Under the pieces are notes generated by a model. That model was not told the origin of the DNA. It worked only from the letters and a program-made list of their open reading frames with translations, and made no database searches. 17,375 nt of DNA from JBEBBU01 sp041158225 (lineage in GTDB: Bacteria; Pseudomonadota; Gammaproteobacteria; Methylococcales; Methylococcaceae), in contig JBEBBU010000175.1 of NCBI GenBank assembly GCA_041158225.1, positions 1-17,375 on the forward strand, written 5' to 3'. How positions within the stretch are numbered: the stretch's first letter is position 1; each line of letters begins with the position of its first letter. Shown in pieces: positions 7,913-14,561 of the stretch. Position numbers and translations under genes: made by a program.

Positions 7913-8836
7913 TCATGGATGGAGATAACGGGCAAGCTCTTCCATGGCCGCTTCACTTTTTTTCATGATGTCCTGCAGCATGGATGCGGAGGATGGAGGG
8001 GACTCATGCGTCTGGCCGTGCATATTCATATGTGCGGCGGGATCGTGTGCACTCATGCCATGCTGGATGATGTAGTAACCGCGCTGGATCATCAGTCCAC
8101 CAAGGAGAAATACGATGATACCAGACAGTTTGATCAGGCGTGGAGCCATCTGACGTGAAAGCGAACCCGTCAGCATGCCAAATCCCATCATCATAGGCAG
8201 TGTGCCCAGACCAAAGCTCAGCAGCATCAGCGCGCCTTCAGTCGGACTTCCGGTGCCGGCCGCCATGATGTACATGGACTGCAGGGGGCCGCAGATGATC
8301 ATCAGGCCATTGAAGATGCCGATGAGAAAAGGGGTGCGGTGACGCTGGAGGCTTGAACCCAGCCAGCGCATGAACATGGCGGGTGGACGAAGACGGGACA
8401 GATATTTTTGCGGAAGCAGGCCCAGCGTGGAAAGTCCGAATGCCAGCAATAGCAGGCCAGATACGATACCTATGGTCGCACGTGCATCGGGGGTAATACT
8501 GAGGCCTGAGCCTATCAGTCCAGCCAGTGCGCCCAGTACGGTGTAAGAGATGGTTTTACCGAGAGCATACTGGATGTGAATGCCATAACCTGGCTTACCC
8601 TGTTGGGCTGATTGAACGGTATAGCCAACCACCAGCGAACCACACATACCTGCGCAGTGCAGACTGGTTAGCGTGCCTGCAACAAACAGCAGGGCATAGC
8701 TGAGTGGTTCCGTGCCCGGCGCCCCTGCGAAATGGGCACCCAGATATTCGCCGGCATTAAGAATCAGGCCGAGGCCTGCAAGCAGTGCGACAGTAGTCAG
8801 TATTTTTTTTAACAGTGCTGTTTTTTTTGATGACAT
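7913..8836 (-). CDS. Sulfite exporter TauE/SafE family (DsbD_2-like) membrane protein
   Basis: A 307-residue polytopic inner-membrane protein with six to seven hydrophobic segments. The diagnostic LTSLHCAGMCGSL motif (His60, Cys61, Met64, Cys65) is that of the TauE/SafE or DsbD_2 group, whose members are often found beside copper ATPases and cytochrome oxidase assembly genes. A conserved NGLMICGPLQ-type segment starts the second half. The C-terminal cytosolic or periplasmic tail is rich in His and Met (HGMSAHDPAAHMNMHGQTHE), consistent with copper binding. The ATG at 8836 gives the natural N-terminus; a TTG at 8863 would add nine residues, and neither has a clear Shine-Dalgarno. Two A8 runs lie in the first 13 codons. 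It is divergent from the P-type ATPase cluster, and a role in copper handling is inferred. Confidence 0.85.
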   Translation of the reverse strand: MSSKKTALLKKILTTVALLAGLGLILNAGEYLGAHFAGAPGTEPLSYALLFVAGTLTSLHCAGMCGSLVVGYTVQSAQQGKPGYGIHIQYALGKTISYTVLGALAGLIGSGLSITPDARATIGIVSGLLLLAFGLSTLGLLPQKYLSRLRPPAMFMRWLGSSLQRHRTPFLIGIFNGLMIICGPLQSMYIMAAGTGSPTEGALMLLSFGLGTLPMMMGFGMLTGSLSRQMAPRLIKLSGIIVFLLGGLMIQRGYYIIQHGMSAHDPAAHMNMHGQTHESPPSSASMLQDIMKKSEAAMEELARYLHP

Positions 8837-8893
8837 GGGTCTGTTCTTGTGGTGGTGGAGCAATCAGGATTGTGATCTATGATAAAGCAAGAT

Positions 8894-8908
8894 TGAAGCC
8901 GTGCTTCA
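8894..8908. promoter_or_regulatory. Inverted repeat TGAAGC-CGT-GCTTCA
   Basis: A perfect 6-base inverted repeat with a 3-base centre, upstream of the TauE-like gene. It is a possible operator half-site pair or a small hairpin. No known regulator consensus is claimed. Confidence 0.3.
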
Positions 8909-8952
8909 GCGCTGGTGATGATGGTGGCTCGCAGATTACAGGCCCTCTGGGT

Positions 8953-8966
8953 GTGTGATATCACAC
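8953..8966. promoter_or_regulatory. 14-bp perfect palindrome GTGTGATATCACAC
   Basis: An uninterrupted 14-base palindrome roughly in the middle of the divergent intergenic region, the most symmetrical element there. It contains TGTGA/TCACA arms like those of CRP-type sites, but with a 2-base rather than 6-base centre, so it is not a standard CRP or FNR site. It is a plausible operator for a dimeric regulator controlling one or both flanking units. Confidence 0.4.
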
Positions 8967-9117
8967 GGTTCTTGCGTGATTTGCATCGGTATGCTTTTCC
9001 ATGATGAATCATGCCAGGCTTAAGCATTTGAATCATAAGTCTATCTTGTGCTGGCATGGAGTTTGATGAGTGATAAGTATCTATTCATTCAGTCAAGCCA
9101 GACAAGAGGTTACTGTC

Positions 9118-9357
9118 ATGTCCAGATCCAGATCACTTCCAGCCCGTCCAGCACAGGCCCAGGGTTCTATCGTGCTTGGTACCGGTCTCGCTTTTGCGTC
9201 CCTTATCCTGTTGCCCGCTGCCGCTGCACATTTCGGTATCAGTGCCACACTGACCGGGGCCATGCGTATCGCACTCATGCGCGCCTCGAACCGGGTGGTG
9301 CGGGGTAAACAGAGTGTGCATGATACATCAGGCCTGATTGGTTTCAGCTGTCACTGA
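9118..9357 (+). CDS. Small hypothetical membrane protein
   Basis: A 79-residue protein I do not recognise. The N-terminus is Arg/Ser-rich (MSRSRSLPARPAQAQGS), followed by one hydrophobic segment (about residues 18-40, Leu/Ala/Gly-rich with ILLPAAAAHF) and a basic C-terminal part ending in SCH. The start is supported by an AGAGG eight bases before the ATG; a possible earlier ATG at 9070 lacks one. It is the first gene of the plus-strand cluster leading to the copper-type P-type ATPase, and its position suggests an accessory role such as a small ATPase-associated membrane subunit. That is inference from context only. Confidence 0.6.
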   Translation: MSRSRSLPARPAQAQGSIVLGTGLAFASLILLPAAAAHFGISATLTGAMRIALMRASNRVVRGKQSVHDTSGLIGFSCH

Positions 9358-9411
9358 TTTGGTGTAATGTATTCATACGGGAGTGTTCCTCCAGTTGCAG
9401 GAGTTTGAGTT

Positions 9412-9618
9412 TTGAAGGATGCTAATGAAGTCAGAGAGAATTCTGCCAGTTTCTGTGATCTTTGCGGTCTGCCGCTTGATTCTCTGGAGTTAAGCCTGCA
9501 GACGCTGTCAGGTAGCAAACATTTTTGCTGCGAAGGGTGTGCTGGGGTCTACAAGATGTTGCATGGAGCCGATATAGTATCAGGGGAGTCTTCGAGCCTT
9601 GGTGGCACGAAGGATTAA
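9412..9618 (+). CDS. Stand-alone Cys-rich metal-binding domain (CcoI N-terminal-like, PF12156-type)
   Basis: A 68-residue soluble protein starting at TTG; the choice is fixed by an AGGAG at 9399-9403 with eight bases spacing and the lack of any ATG. Residues 15-18 read CDLC in the segment FCDLCGLPL, and the second half holds FCCEGCAGVYKMLHG. This CxxCGLP plus FCCxGCxxVYxxLH pattern is that of the metal-binding domain at the N-terminus of CcoI/FixI-type P1B ATPases, which supply copper to cbb3 oxidase. Here it is a separate gene rather than fused. It may deliver Cu(I) to the ATPase encoded 1 kb downstream, which itself lacks this domain. Confidence 0.8.
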   Translation: MKDANEVRENSASFCDLCGLPLDSLELSLQTLSGSKHFCCEGCAGVYKMLHGADIVSGESSSLGGTKD

Positions 9619-9637
9619 TCACTGACAGGAGGCCCTT

Positions 9638-9994
9638 ATGGCACATGTCCACAATGCTGTTCGTCACGTTAATCATGGTGGTCATGCCATGACCCAGCAC
9701 GCTGTTACTGCTGCCAAGGTGGTAGGTATGGCTGCTGCGGGCAGCGCAACCGCTCACTCTGGAGGCATCATGAAAACACTGACCCGCAACCCTCTGATCG
9801 TTTTTGCAGCCGGTGTTGCTGCAGGCTTTTTCATTCACAAATATCGCAAGGAAATCATTGCATCAGCATCCAGCATCTCGGATGCGGGGCGTGACTACAT
9901 GATGCACCAGAAGGAAAATCTCGAAGATCTGCTGGAAGAGCAGCGTGAGGAAGCTGAAGAAGACGCCGGTCAGGGGCCAGGTAAGCGCAGATAG
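9638..9994 (+). CDS. His-rich single-span membrane protein (YtxH-like)
   Basis: A 118-residue protein with an excellent AGGAGG Shine-Dalgarno. The N-terminus is His-rich (MAHVHNAVRHVNHGGHAMTQHA; eight imidazoles counting to about residue 41), then comes one transmembrane helix (about residues 50-67, NPLIVFAAGVAAGFFIHK). A highly charged helical tail follows with an EE-rich, coiled-coil-like C-terminus (ENLEDLLEEQREEAEEDA). The TM-plus-charged-helix layout recalls YtxH-type proteins, though I am not certain of the family. The His cluster may bind metal. It lies 19 bases after the Cys-rich domain gene and overlaps or abuts the HMA_2-like gene. Confidence 0.65.
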   Translation: MAHVHNAVRHVNHGGHAMTQHAVTAAKVVGMAAAGSATAHSGGIMKTLTRNPLIVFAAGVAAGFFIHKYRKEIIASASSISDAGRDYMMHQKENLEDLLEEQREEAEEDAGQGPGKRR

Positions 9995-10613
9995 GTCATT
10001 CACCTTGAGCATATTCCGGCAAATCGTTTTACGTCATCAGTCTGAGGGTTACCTCAGGTTTTCCCTGCCAGATTTTCTTTGCCAGCCTGAGGTTGCTGCT
10101 TCGATCACGGCTGGGCTTACTGAAGTCAGCGGCATTTACGGTGTAAGCCTTTATCAGGGACAGAAGAAGCTTGCGATCCGCTTTACCGAACGTCTGTGTA
10201 GTGCAAGGCAGGTGATGCGTCATTTGCATGCAGCGGTCGCTGCAGTGTTGGCCAGGCCGGCCCGGTTGCAGATGGTCAGTGGTTCATCATCCACCCAGCC
10301 TGTCGTGATGCGTCCCATATCGTTTATCCGGCTCTGGCTGCTCTCCAAATGGCGGGAGATCAGCGAGACTGCGCAGGCATTCTGGATCATCCTGCGTCGG
10401 GCCTATCATGCCAGTGGCTTTGCCACTGGCCAGCAGCCCAGGTGGCTCAAGGATTTCATGAATGATCTGCTCATGCTGTTCCTGATCAAGATCCACTGGC
10501 ATCAGTTGCTGACGGAATGGTTACCGCGGCCATGGACCTACCGCTATGAATGGGCGGCAACTATCTATCTGGTTTATCTTTCAGTACAGGCCAAGGCACA
10601 GAGAACAGGCTGA
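9945..10613 (+). CDS. HMA_2-like domain protein without CxxC
   Basis: Up to 222 residues. The segment from about residue 29 to 95 (HQSEGYLRFSLPDF, then an alpha-beta pattern ending KLAIRFTERLCSARQVMRHL) resembles the ferredoxin-like fold of heavy-metal-associated domains, but the metal-binding CxxC is absent. The C-terminal half is basic and amphipathic, with Trp-rich hydrophobic stretches that may be membrane-associated. The start is uncertain: GTG at 9945 overlaps the upstream gene by 50 bases, while TTG at 10005 begins ten bases after the upstream stop and sits neatly before the domain; neither has a strong ribosome binding site. Its TGA shares a base with the ATPase ATG, so the two are probably translated together. 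Confidence 0.6.
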   Translation: MRKLKKTPVRGQVSADRSFTLSIFRQIVLRHQSEGYLRFSLPDFLCQPEVAASITAGLTEVSGIYGVSLYQGQKKLAIRFTERLCSARQVMRHLHAAVAAVLARPARLQMVSGSSSTQPVVMRPISFIRLWLLSKWREISETAQAFWIILRRAYHASGFATGQQPRWLKDFMNDLLMLFLIKIHWHQLLTEWLPRPWTYRYEWAATIYLVYLSVQAKAQRTG

Positions 10614-13147
10614 TGAACAGTTTTATCCCTCAACATTTTGTAGTTGCTCACAGGTTGCGGCGTCGTATCCGCCTGATTTTTTCAGGGTTGAAGCGAGATC
10701 CTGACCGTATGCATGCGCTGGGTTCCATCCTGGGCAAACGCAAAGGGGTACTGGATGTGCGTGCGGTGCCGGAAATCGGATCGCTGGCTATCCGCTTTGA
10801 CCCGGCCAGGATTGATGCCGACCGCCTGCTGACGGAACTTGATCGGCTGGTCCCCAATCTTGGCAGTGGGCCTGCCCGCAGGGAACACGCAGCTGATGCG
10901 CAGGTTTTACCTGAAAGTCGCGAGTATCACTTTGGTGTTGAGGGCATGAGCTGCGCGTCCTGTGCCCTGATGGTGGAAATGCGGCTCAGGCGTGATCCAC
11001 GTGTTGACAGTGCTGTAGTCAATATGGCTTCCAGAGCAGGACAGGTCAGAGGTCGATTGCCTTTGGGCGATGTGCTGGCCATGGTAGAAGAGCTTGGCTA
11101 TCACGGGACACCACTGGATACGGTCAGCCAGCGCAAGCTGCTGTTGCATCGGGAGGAGCAGCGCCTGTCAGATGCCCGCCGCAGGGCAGTGTTGGCGGCC
11201 ATCCTGAGCGTGCCAGTAACCGTGGTTGCGATGCTGGAACTGCAGGGTGGTTTCTGGCGCTGGTTCCAGCTTGTGTTTACCACGCCGATAGTATTCTGGT
11301 CTGGCAAGCCTTTCTTTGACAAGGCCAGAAAACTGCTGAAACAGCGCTCAGCCAATATGGACAGTCTGATCGCCATGGGTGTCGGTTCGGCCTATTTCTA
11401 TAGTGCCACCTCGCTGTTCATGCGTAAACCTTATCTCTATTTTGATGCGGCGGCAGGGATCATCTGTTTCGTCCTGCTGGGCCGTTATATGGAAGAAAAG
11501 GCCAAGGGCAAGGCTAATGCTGCCATCAGGGGACTGATGGATCTCCAGCCGCAGACAGCCAATCTGCTGACTGAAGAAGGCATGCGTGAGGTGCCTGTTG
11601 ATGATCTGGTGCCTGGCGACAGAATCATGGTTCGCCCTGGTGAACGCATACCTGCTGATGGCATCGTGCTTGAGGGTATATCCACGGCCGATGAATCCAT
11701 GCTGACTGGCGAAAGCATGCCGGTAGTCAAGCAGGTGAATGACAAGGTAGTGGGCGGCTGTATCAATGGCACTGGCTCTCTGGTGGTGCAGGTCGCGGTA
11801 GCCAGCCATGAATCGGTGCTGGCAGGTATTGTCCACATGGTCGAGCAGGCTCAGTCATCCAGGCTGCCTATCCAGAAAACGGTTGACCGTATCTCATCGG
11901 TCTTTGTCCCTGGTGTGATGCTGGCCAGTGGTGTGACTTTCGCTGGCTGGCTGCTGGCCGGTGCTGGTTTTGCTCAGGCTTTCGGCAATGGCATTACCGT
12001 GCTTTTAATTGCCTGTCCCTGTGCGCTGGGGCTGGCAACACCGGCAGCGGTCATGGTCGGTACAGGTCAGGCTGCAAAGAAGGGGGTTTTCATCCGTAAT
12101 GGTGAAAGTCTGGAGACTGCCACCTACATTGACCAGATTGTCTTCGACAAGACGGGCACCCTGACAGAGGGCAAACCGTTTGTCACCGATTTCTTCAGTT
12201 TCACAGATCAGGATCAGCAGAGCCTGCTGCAGGATATAGCGTCCTGCGAGATGCAATCCGAGCATTTCCTTGGTAAGGCTATCGTGGCCTATGCTGAGGA
12301 AAAAGGCCTTGCGCTGGAAAGACCTGCCAGTTTTATCGCCGTGCCTGGTCGAGGACTGAAAGCCAGCCTGCGTGGTGGGGAGTGGCTGATTGGTAACGAT
12401 TCCATGATGGAGGAGGCTGGTATTGCGCTTTCTCTGGGTGAAGTCTCTCTTGAGGAGCTCGGAGCTCAGGGCAAGACACCGGTATTCTGCGCCCTGAACG
12501 GTCTTCTTGTGGCGCTGTTTGCGATTGCTGACCGGCCACGGGCCAATGCAGCTGAAGCCGTGCAACGGCTGCATCAGTTGGGTATCGAAACGGTCATGGT
12601 CACTGGCGATACCTGGGAAACGGCAGAGCATATTGCGGCGCAGGTAGGTATATCCCGGGTGGTCGCTAAAGCTACTCCTGAAGACAAACTGCTCATCATC
12701 AAGAAGATGCAGTCTGAAGGGCATCGTGTTGGCATGATAGGCGATGGTATCAATGATGCGCCTGCACTTGCGGCCTCTGATGTCGGATTTGCTGTGGGCA
12801 CGGGTACCGACGTCGCCATCCAGACGGCGGATATCACGCTGACTCAGGGGGATATCATGAAAGTGGCCGAAGCCATTGAAATCAGCAGCATGACCCTCAG
12901 GATCATCAGGCAGAACCTGTTCTGGGCCTTTGGCTATAACGTAATGGCTGTGCCGATTGCGGCATTCGGCCGACTGAATCCCATGATTGCCTCCATGGCC
13001 ATGGCACTCAGTTCGGTTTCTGTGGTCATGAACTCACTGCGACTGCAGCATCAGGGTGGTAAAACGGGTGATAAAGGGCATGATCCTGTCGCTGAAGGAC
13101 ACCAGCCAGATAGCCGCGACCATCATGCCGAGCAGTCCTGCCACTAG
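10613..13147 (+). CDS. Cu(I)-type P1B heavy-metal ATPase (CopA-like)
   Basis: An 844-residue transport ATPase. In order: a degenerate HMA_2-like domain without CxxC (about 8-80), a canonical HMA domain with GMSCASC (Cys114, Cys117), the actuator TGES at 365-368, the membrane CPC at 468-470, the phosphorylated Asp512 in DKTGTLT, and GDGINDAP at 710-717. The last helices carry YN and MxxSS-type residues (YNVMAVPIAAF; MAMALSSVSVV), the signature of Cu(I) or Ag(I) transporters. The conserved HP motif of the nucleotide-binding domain reads His551-Phe552 (SEHFLGKAI), an odd change. About 34 residues after the usual end form a His-rich tail lying antisense to the cytochrome b561 gene. The frame reaches back to 10550, but the TGATG junction with the HMA_2-like gene fixes the start at 10613. 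Confidence 0.93.
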   Translation: MNSFIPQHFVVAHRLRRRIRLIFSGLKRDPDRMHALGSILGKRKGVLDVRAVPEIGSLAIRFDPARIDADRLLTELDRLVPNLGSGPARREHAADAQVLPESREYHFGVEGMSCASCALMVEMRLRRDPRVDSAVVNMASRAGQVRGRLPLGDVLAMVEELGYHGTPLDTVSQRKLLLHREEQRLSDARRRAVLAAILSVPVTVVAMLELQGGFWRWFQLVFTTPIVFWSGKPFFDKARKLLKQRSANMDSLIAMGVGSAYFYSATSLFMRKPYLYFDAAAGIICFVLLGRYMEEKAKGKANAAIRGLMDLQPQTANLLTEEGMREVPVDDLVPGDRIMVRPGERIPADGIVLEGISTADESMLTGESMPVVKQVNDKVVGGCINGTGSLVVQVAVASHESVLAGIVHMVEQAQSSRLPIQKTVDRISSVFVPGVMLASGVTFAGWLLAGAGFAQAFGNGITVLLIACPCALGLATPAAVMVGTGQAAKKGVFIRNGESLETATYIDQIVFDKTGTLTEGKPFVTDFFSFTDQDQQSLLQDIASCEMQSEHFLGKAIVAYAEEKGLALERPASFIAVPGRGLKASLRGGEWLIGNDSMMEEAGIALSLGEVSLEELGAQGKTPVFCALNGLLVALFAIADRPRANAAEAVQRLHQLGIETVMVTGDTWETAEHIAAQVGISRVVAKATPEDKLLIIKKMQSEGHRVGMIGDGINDAPALAASDVGFAVGTGTDVAIQTADITLTQGDIMKVAEAIEISSMTLRIIRQNLFWAFGYNVMAVPIAAFGRLNPMIASMAMALSSVSVVMNSLRLQHQGGKTGDKGHDPVAEGHQPDSRDHHAEQSCH

Positions 13148-13702
13148 GCCGTGATTGCGTACCGGGGCTGCATGGTCATCCCCGGTTGATTTACAGCCAT
13201 GGATCATGGCAGCTACCAGATTTTCCCGGTGCATGCAGCTGCTGCTGATGACCCCGGTGACATGCAGGCCAACCAGTATGATCATGGTATTGGCTATCAA
13301 CTCGTGTATTTCTTCAAGATAGGGCAGATCCAGTTCCAGCACTTCAGCCCAGCCTGTGGCTGTAGTGATGATCGCGCTGACAAGCAGCAGCAGGATGCCC
13401 ACGGCGCCCAGAGGATTGTGACCAACGAAATGCGTTGGCCGGCAATGGCAGAATCCACGGACATATGCCAGTAATGCCGCTGGTCGCGGCAGGAAACTGC
13501 GAAACCTTGCATGGTGTGTCCCGGTAATCCCCCATAACAGACGAAAAGCAATCAGGGCAGCTACCACATAACCTGCGGTGATATGGTATAGCGCCAGTCT
13601 GTCGTTATCCCCGGTAAGATAGGCCAGCATGAAATGCAGGACCAGCAGCCAGTGAAAACTGCGTGTTGGCAGATCCCAGACGCGACAGCTACCCTCACTC
13701 AT
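13034..13702 (-). CDS. Cytochrome b561 family protein
   Basis: A 222-residue inner-membrane b-type cytochrome of the PF01292 type. It opens RVWDLPTRSFHWLLVLHF with His17 and His23, then His40 in LALYH, and a later helix pair with EIHE (His133) and GLH (His147), giving enough histidines for two b haems across four helices. A fifth hydrophobic segment (about 185-203) follows a polar stretch. The start is fixed by an ATGA overlap with the upstream SHP-type cytochrome gene, matching the known shp-cytochrome b561 pairing. Its likely role is quinone/cytochrome c electron exchange. The last 114 bases overlap the ATPase gene on the opposite strand. Confidence 0.88.
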   Translation of the reverse strand: MSEGSCRVWDLPTRSFHWLLVLHFMLAYLTGDNDRLALYHITAGYVVAALIAFRLLWGITGTHHARFRSFLPRPAALLAYVRGFCHCRPTHFVGHNPLGAVGILLLLVSAIITTATGWAEVLELDLPYLEEIHELIANTMIILVGLHVTGVISSSCMHRENLVAAMIHGCKSTGDDHAAPVRNHGLVAGLLGMMVAAIWLVSFSDRIMPFITRFTTLMLQSQ

Positions 13703-14112
13703 GGGAGTGAGAGGAGCCAGGTGAGAACATCGCCCTTTTCCTGAGCGGTACATTCTCTTTCCAGTACATCCTTGCAGCTGCGCTTGAACCACTTTTCCAC
13801 TTTCTCCCGGTTGGTAAAGCGGGCCGGGTTGGCTGAAGGTGCCAGCGGCTCAATGACTTTCTGGGTTTCGGCGTGTTTACCCTGGGCCTTGGGGTTATCT
13901 GTATGGCAGGTGGTACAGCGCCAGTCGGTGGCATGCGCTGCTGTGAATAACTGCTGACCACGCGCAGCGTCAAACCCGGAGAATCCAGGATTCTGGGCTT
14001 TGGCTTCCTGAGTATAGCCATTGATAAAGTCTTGAGGCTGCTCAGCCATGGCCGTGTTGGCCGCTGTCAGTGCAAGCGTCATTGTGATGCGGATGAAATG
14101 TCTCGGGTTCAT
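13699..14112 (-). CDS. SHP-type (DUF1924) monohaem cytochrome c
   Basis: A 137-residue periplasmic cytochrome with a signal peptide ending near AMA (residue 23). The haem site is CTTCH (66-70), and the DUF1924 signature RFTNREKVEKWFKRSC to the ECTAQEKGDV segment carries the paired Cys113 and Cys121 expected to form a disulfide. DUF1924 proteins include SHP of Rhodobacter sphaeroides, an oxygen-binding high-spin cytochrome with an Asn distal ligand. The residue before the first disulfide Cys, usually Asn as I recall, is Ser112 here. The start has a GGGAAG seven bases upstream. It couples to cytochrome b561 by a 4-base overlap and follows the Met/His-rich cytochrome by 4 bases. Confidence 0.88.
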   Translation of the reverse strand: MNPRHFIRITMTLALTAANTAMAEQPQDFINGYTQEAKAQNPGFSGFDAARGQQLFTAAHATDWRCTTCHTDNPKAQGKHAETQKVIEPLAPSANPARFTNREKVEKWFKRSCKDVLERECTAQEKGDVLTWLLSLP

Positions 14113-14116
14113 AAGA

Positions 14117-14554
14117 TTACTTCCCTGCTGCGCGTGTAAAGTCATGCATGTGCGCATAATACTCGGAAAGATCGGCGATATCCTGATCACTGAGGCTGGT
14201 GGCAATATCGCCATGGCTTTCACAGCGTTTACCTTCGGCTCGGCAGGCAGCAAGCCAGCCGCACAGATACATGGCGTTCTGTCCGGCAAGGTTGGGTACA
14301 TCCCGGCCATGGCTCATGCCGTGGGCGCCATGGCAGTTGGCGCATTCCGCCTCCACCAGCTGGTTGATCCTGCCTGGTTTCATGTGCATGCCTGACATAT
14401 CCATGTCATCGCTACCCATATTCATGCCATGTCCCATATGACTATGGGAGAGCGGACACTGGACTGTCGCTTCAATGGCCATGACTGGGCTGGCCAGCAT
14501 GCACATCATGAAAAAAAGACCGCCTGTTATTGTTGTAACACGATGATAAGTCAT
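14117..14554 (-). CDS. Class I-like cytochrome c with Met/His-rich N-terminal segment
   Basis: A 145-residue exported monohaem cytochrome. A signal peptide (cleavage near VMA, residue 26) is followed by a metal-binding-looking stretch, residues 36-58 (HSHMGHGMNMG and DDMDMSGMHM), then the haem motif CANCH (71-75) and the usual NLAGQ, LSDQDIADLSEYYA elements of small cytochromes. The region where the family normally has the axial Met (after GKR) instead reads CESHG, with several extra cysteines (98, 104, 111), so the sixth ligand is unclear. The Shine-Dalgarno GAGGA is five bases before the ATG. It lies seven bases after the lipoprotein cytochrome gene. Confidence 0.85.
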   Translation of the reverse strand: MTYHRVTTITGGLFFMMCMLASPVMAIEATVQCPLSHSHMGHGMNMGSDDMDMSGMHMKPGRINQLVEAECANCHGAHGMSHGRDVPNLAGQNAMYLCGWLAACRAEGKRCESHGDIATSLSDQDIADLSEYYAHMHDFTRAAGK

Positions 14555-14561
14555 GCAATCC

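Larger units (their letters stand above)
8837..9117. promoter_or_regulatory. Divergent intergenic region between the TauE-like gene and the ATPase cluster
   Basis: A 281-base region with no convincing gene. It should hold the promoters for both divergent transcription units. Three short dyads are present (8894-8908, 8953-8966 and 9000-9013). No clear sigma-70 -35/-10 pair with normal spacing was identified on either strand. A frame on the minus strand covers part of the region but lacks coding character. Confidence 0.5.

Noticed and set aside
8953..8966. CRP or FNR site reading of the palindrome
   Set aside because: The TGTGA/TCACA arms are only two bases apart instead of six, and the TTGAT-N4-ATCAA pattern of FNR is absent, so only an unnamed operator is proposed.
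8809..9057. Minus-strand frame of 82 codons across the divergent intergenic region
   Set aside because: It overlaps the start of the TauE-like gene in another frame, has no ribosome binding site, and has erratic Cys/Arg/His composition.
12005..12724. 239-codon minus-strand open frame opposite the ATPase
   Set aside because: It is antisense to the ATPase phosphorylation domain, and the translation lacks protein-like organisation.
10613..13147. CcoI/FixI assignment of the ATPase
   Set aside because: The N-terminal Cys-rich domain is absent from the protein (it is a separate gene), and the last helices match Cu(I) exporters of the CopA type; no cbb3 oxidase genes are in the window.
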